From the NCBI GenBank assembly GCA_031266315.1, contig JAISBG010000725.1:1-6583 (forward strand): 6,583 nucleotides of DNA. The letters are read 5' to 3'. The position numbers and the translations under genes are program-made. The notes beneath the pieces were generated by a model. It did no database searches, was not told the DNA's origin, and saw nothing but the letters and a program-made list of their open reading frames with translations. This document shows positions 5,597 to 6,583 of this stretch, piece by piece. How positions within the stretch are numbered: position 1 is the stretch's first letter; each line of letters begins with the position of its first letter. This DNA comes from Planctomycetaceae bacterium. GTDB taxonomy: Bacteria > Planctomycetota > Planctomycetia > Pirellulales > Thermoguttaceae.

Positions 5597-5972
5597 ATCT
5601 CTCTATTTTAACATTTCCGGACTCTTCCACAAAATCGGTAAAATGTTTTGTAAATTTCTGTATAAAACCGAGTTCCCTTTGTATAAAATCCTGTTGTGAT
5701 ACCGTTGAATCGTTATCGTCGCAACACCTTTCCAGAGCAAGGTTTACCTCTGAAACTGCAAGCTGGAGATTGGAGTTAGAACGAATAAAATCTGTTAATT
5801 GTTGCGACATTATTCTATCCCCATAAACCAGTTTTAATGCGTCCGAAAAACTTCTAATATTTTCCGCACCGGGTGGTAATTTGATAGGAAATGCGGGAAT
5901 TTCGGTGGGAGTCTTGGAAGTTTTGGCGGGAGTTTTATCAGGAAATGCCAAACGAATTACCGACGAAAACAT
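5550..5972 (-). CDS. Doubtful gene, unknown protein, ends inside tRNA antisense
   Basis: The frame read from the ATG at 5972 gives 140 residues of unknown function. A proline- and threonine-rich start (PDKTPAKTSKTPTEIPAFP) is followed by an amphipathic helical part from about 40 (SFSDALKLVYGD, then helices to about 120). The helical part looks like real protein. The last 14 or so residues (GGTGLEPVTPSLSS) are encoded by the antisense of the tRNA gene, a sequence typical of frames that run through tRNAs, so the natural C-terminus was probably lost or this is not a gene. The frame stays open to a TTG at 6077, but that extension looks less protein-like. An ATG at 5810 (MSQQLTDF) has the only good ribosome site (GGGGA about seven bases before it). 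No signal peptide or family match is recognised. It may be a remnant. Confidence 0.4.
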   Translation of the reverse strand: MFSSVIRLAFPDKTPAKTSKTPTEIPAFPIKLPPGAENIRSFSDALKLVYGDRIMSQQLTDFIRSNSNLQLAVSEVNLALERCCDDNDSTVSQQDFIQRELGFIQKFTKHFTDFVEESGNVKIERLGGTGLEPVTPSLSS

Positions 5973-6289
5973 CTGATTCACAGAACACGCCACTGACTTA
6001 ATCACTGTAAGCAGACCACCCGTAGGAGAGGAAACCACCGTTGGCAATGTTAATGAGTTCAGCAAGGTTCGACCCAAAACAAGCGGGATATTTTATTTTT
6101 TGTACGAATACATTGCTTAACTAATTTTGATTTCCTAAAGGAGCCACCAATTAGGACGATAACGAATTAAATTATTTATTACCGTATTTTATCGAAATTC
6201 TTTTAGTAGTCAATAAGTAATATTGTGGATTACACAAAAAAACCTCATTATTTTTACAAAATCAAAACAGGATTTATCTGTTTACATGT

Positions 6290-6322
6290 AAGTTACCTAG
6301 TTTAATAGGGGGGTAACTTTTA
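6290..6322 (+). terminator. Terminator-like hairpin with T run
   Basis: AAGTTACC (6290-6297) pairs exactly with GGTAACTT (6312-6319) across a 14-base loop ending in a run of G. Five T residues at 6318-6322 follow on the + strand. No + strand gene is directly upstream, so the role is unclear. Confidence 0.3.
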
Positions 6323-6411
6323 ACCGATATATTTTACGGAAAATCTTTACTGAATTTTTAATTTTTTTACTTTTTCAAAATGATTAATTTTTGTGTTCCC
6401 TTGCAATAACC

Positions 6412-6517
6412 GGACGAAAGGAAAATTACGTGCCAAAAAAATTTTTTATTACATCTATCAGCTTTGCGGAACACAACAAAAAATTTTTTTGTCACGCAAT
6501 TTTCTATTCTTTCGTCC
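6412..6517. repeat. 34-bp imperfect hairpin (long inverted repeat)
   Basis: The arms 6412-6447 and 6478-6517 pair in blocks of 9, 7, 4, 1 and 13 base pairs. They are interrupted by a 4-base bulge (6505-6508) and two single mismatches (6428 with 6497, 6433 with 6492). The terminal loop is 30 bases (6448-6477). The A-C mismatch at 6428/6497 would be a permitted G-U pair in RNA from the - strand, weakly favouring that direction. It could be the stem of a structured RNA, a non-autonomous palindromic element, or a hairpin used as DNA. No family was recognised. Confidence 0.6.
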
Positions 6518-6520
6518 TAC

Positions 6521-6579
6521 GTTGTGTTGCGGAGTACCGCAAAAGGTTGAGTCCAACGCGAACAAAAGAGGGGTTGTTC
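6521..6579. ncRNA. Three short hairpins after the long hairpin
   Basis: TTGCGG/CCGCAA (6527-6532 with 6537-6542, AGTA loop), GTTG/CAAC (6546-6549 with 6554-6557) and GAACAA/TTGTTC (6560-6565 with 6574-6579, loop AAGAGGGG) follow in close order. With the 34-bp hairpin at 6412-6517 they suggest a folded RNA that may continue past the window. The family is unknown. Confidence 0.3.
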
Positions 6580-6583
6580 TTGC

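Larger units (their letters stand above)
6078..6583. other. AT-rich intergenic region to the right edge
   Basis: About 500 bases without a convincing gene. It holds a small hairpin at 6265-6283 (AAACAG/CTGTTT), a terminator-like hairpin at 6290-6322, and the structured block 6412-6579. A frame on the - strand is open from the right edge to a stop near 6460, but it runs through the arms of the large hairpin and is not called. Confidence 0.6.

Noticed and set aside
6412..6517. Integron attC site
   Set aside because: The imperfect hairpin shape fits, but the required GTTRRRY and RYYYAAC core sites are not at its ends and there is no cassette or integrase gene.

Overview
The window looks like a piece of chromosome from a low-GC, AT-rich member of the Planctomycetota. 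The main evidence is the protein at 2787-4592. It ends in a DUF1559 module with an exact H-X9-DG motif, a family found overwhelmingly in planctomycetes. The protein before it (1027-2688) matches the style of a planctomycete family of exported proteins of unknown function. A gut or other host-associated planctomycete would fit the base composition, but this is inference. There are no transposase, phage, CRISPR or antibiotic-resistance genes.

Layout from left to right. Positions 1-1026 hold no credible protein gene but are unusually rich in hairpins and short repeats. A terminator-like hairpin sits at 27-51, a hairpin followed by 9-bp CGTG-phased repeats at 210-262, and a chain of about nine stem-loops lies between 434 and 777, with a tenth at 843-855. 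The strongest stems are at 506-544 and 547-605. This chain may be a structured non-coding RNA or a non-autonomous repeat element. Two exported-protein genes follow on the + strand (1027-2688 and 2787-4592), 98 bases apart and probably one operon. The 254-base gap at 4593-4846 holds a hairpin and inverted heptad-like repeats. It is followed by a CYTH-domain triphosphate-binding enzyme gene (4847-5440), a post-gene hairpin and a tRNA-Val(GAC) gene (5522-5596).

A - strand open frame (5550-5972, possibly from 6077) runs tail-to-tail into the tRNA and takes its last codons from tRNA antisense. It is a doubtful or eroded gene. From 6078 to the right edge there is no convincing gene. The segment 6412-6579 holds a 34-bp imperfect hairpin with a possible pseudoknot, then three short hairpins, and may be a second structured RNA or palindromic element.

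The two exported proteins probably act outside the cytoplasm on the same unknown task. Both contain internal sequence echoing the prepilin-type helix of DUF1559 proteins. The CYTH protein and tRNA are unrelated housekeeping-type genes. No defence or mobile system can be demonstrated. The best candidates for something undescribed are the two structured intergenic regions and the oddities of the tRNA.
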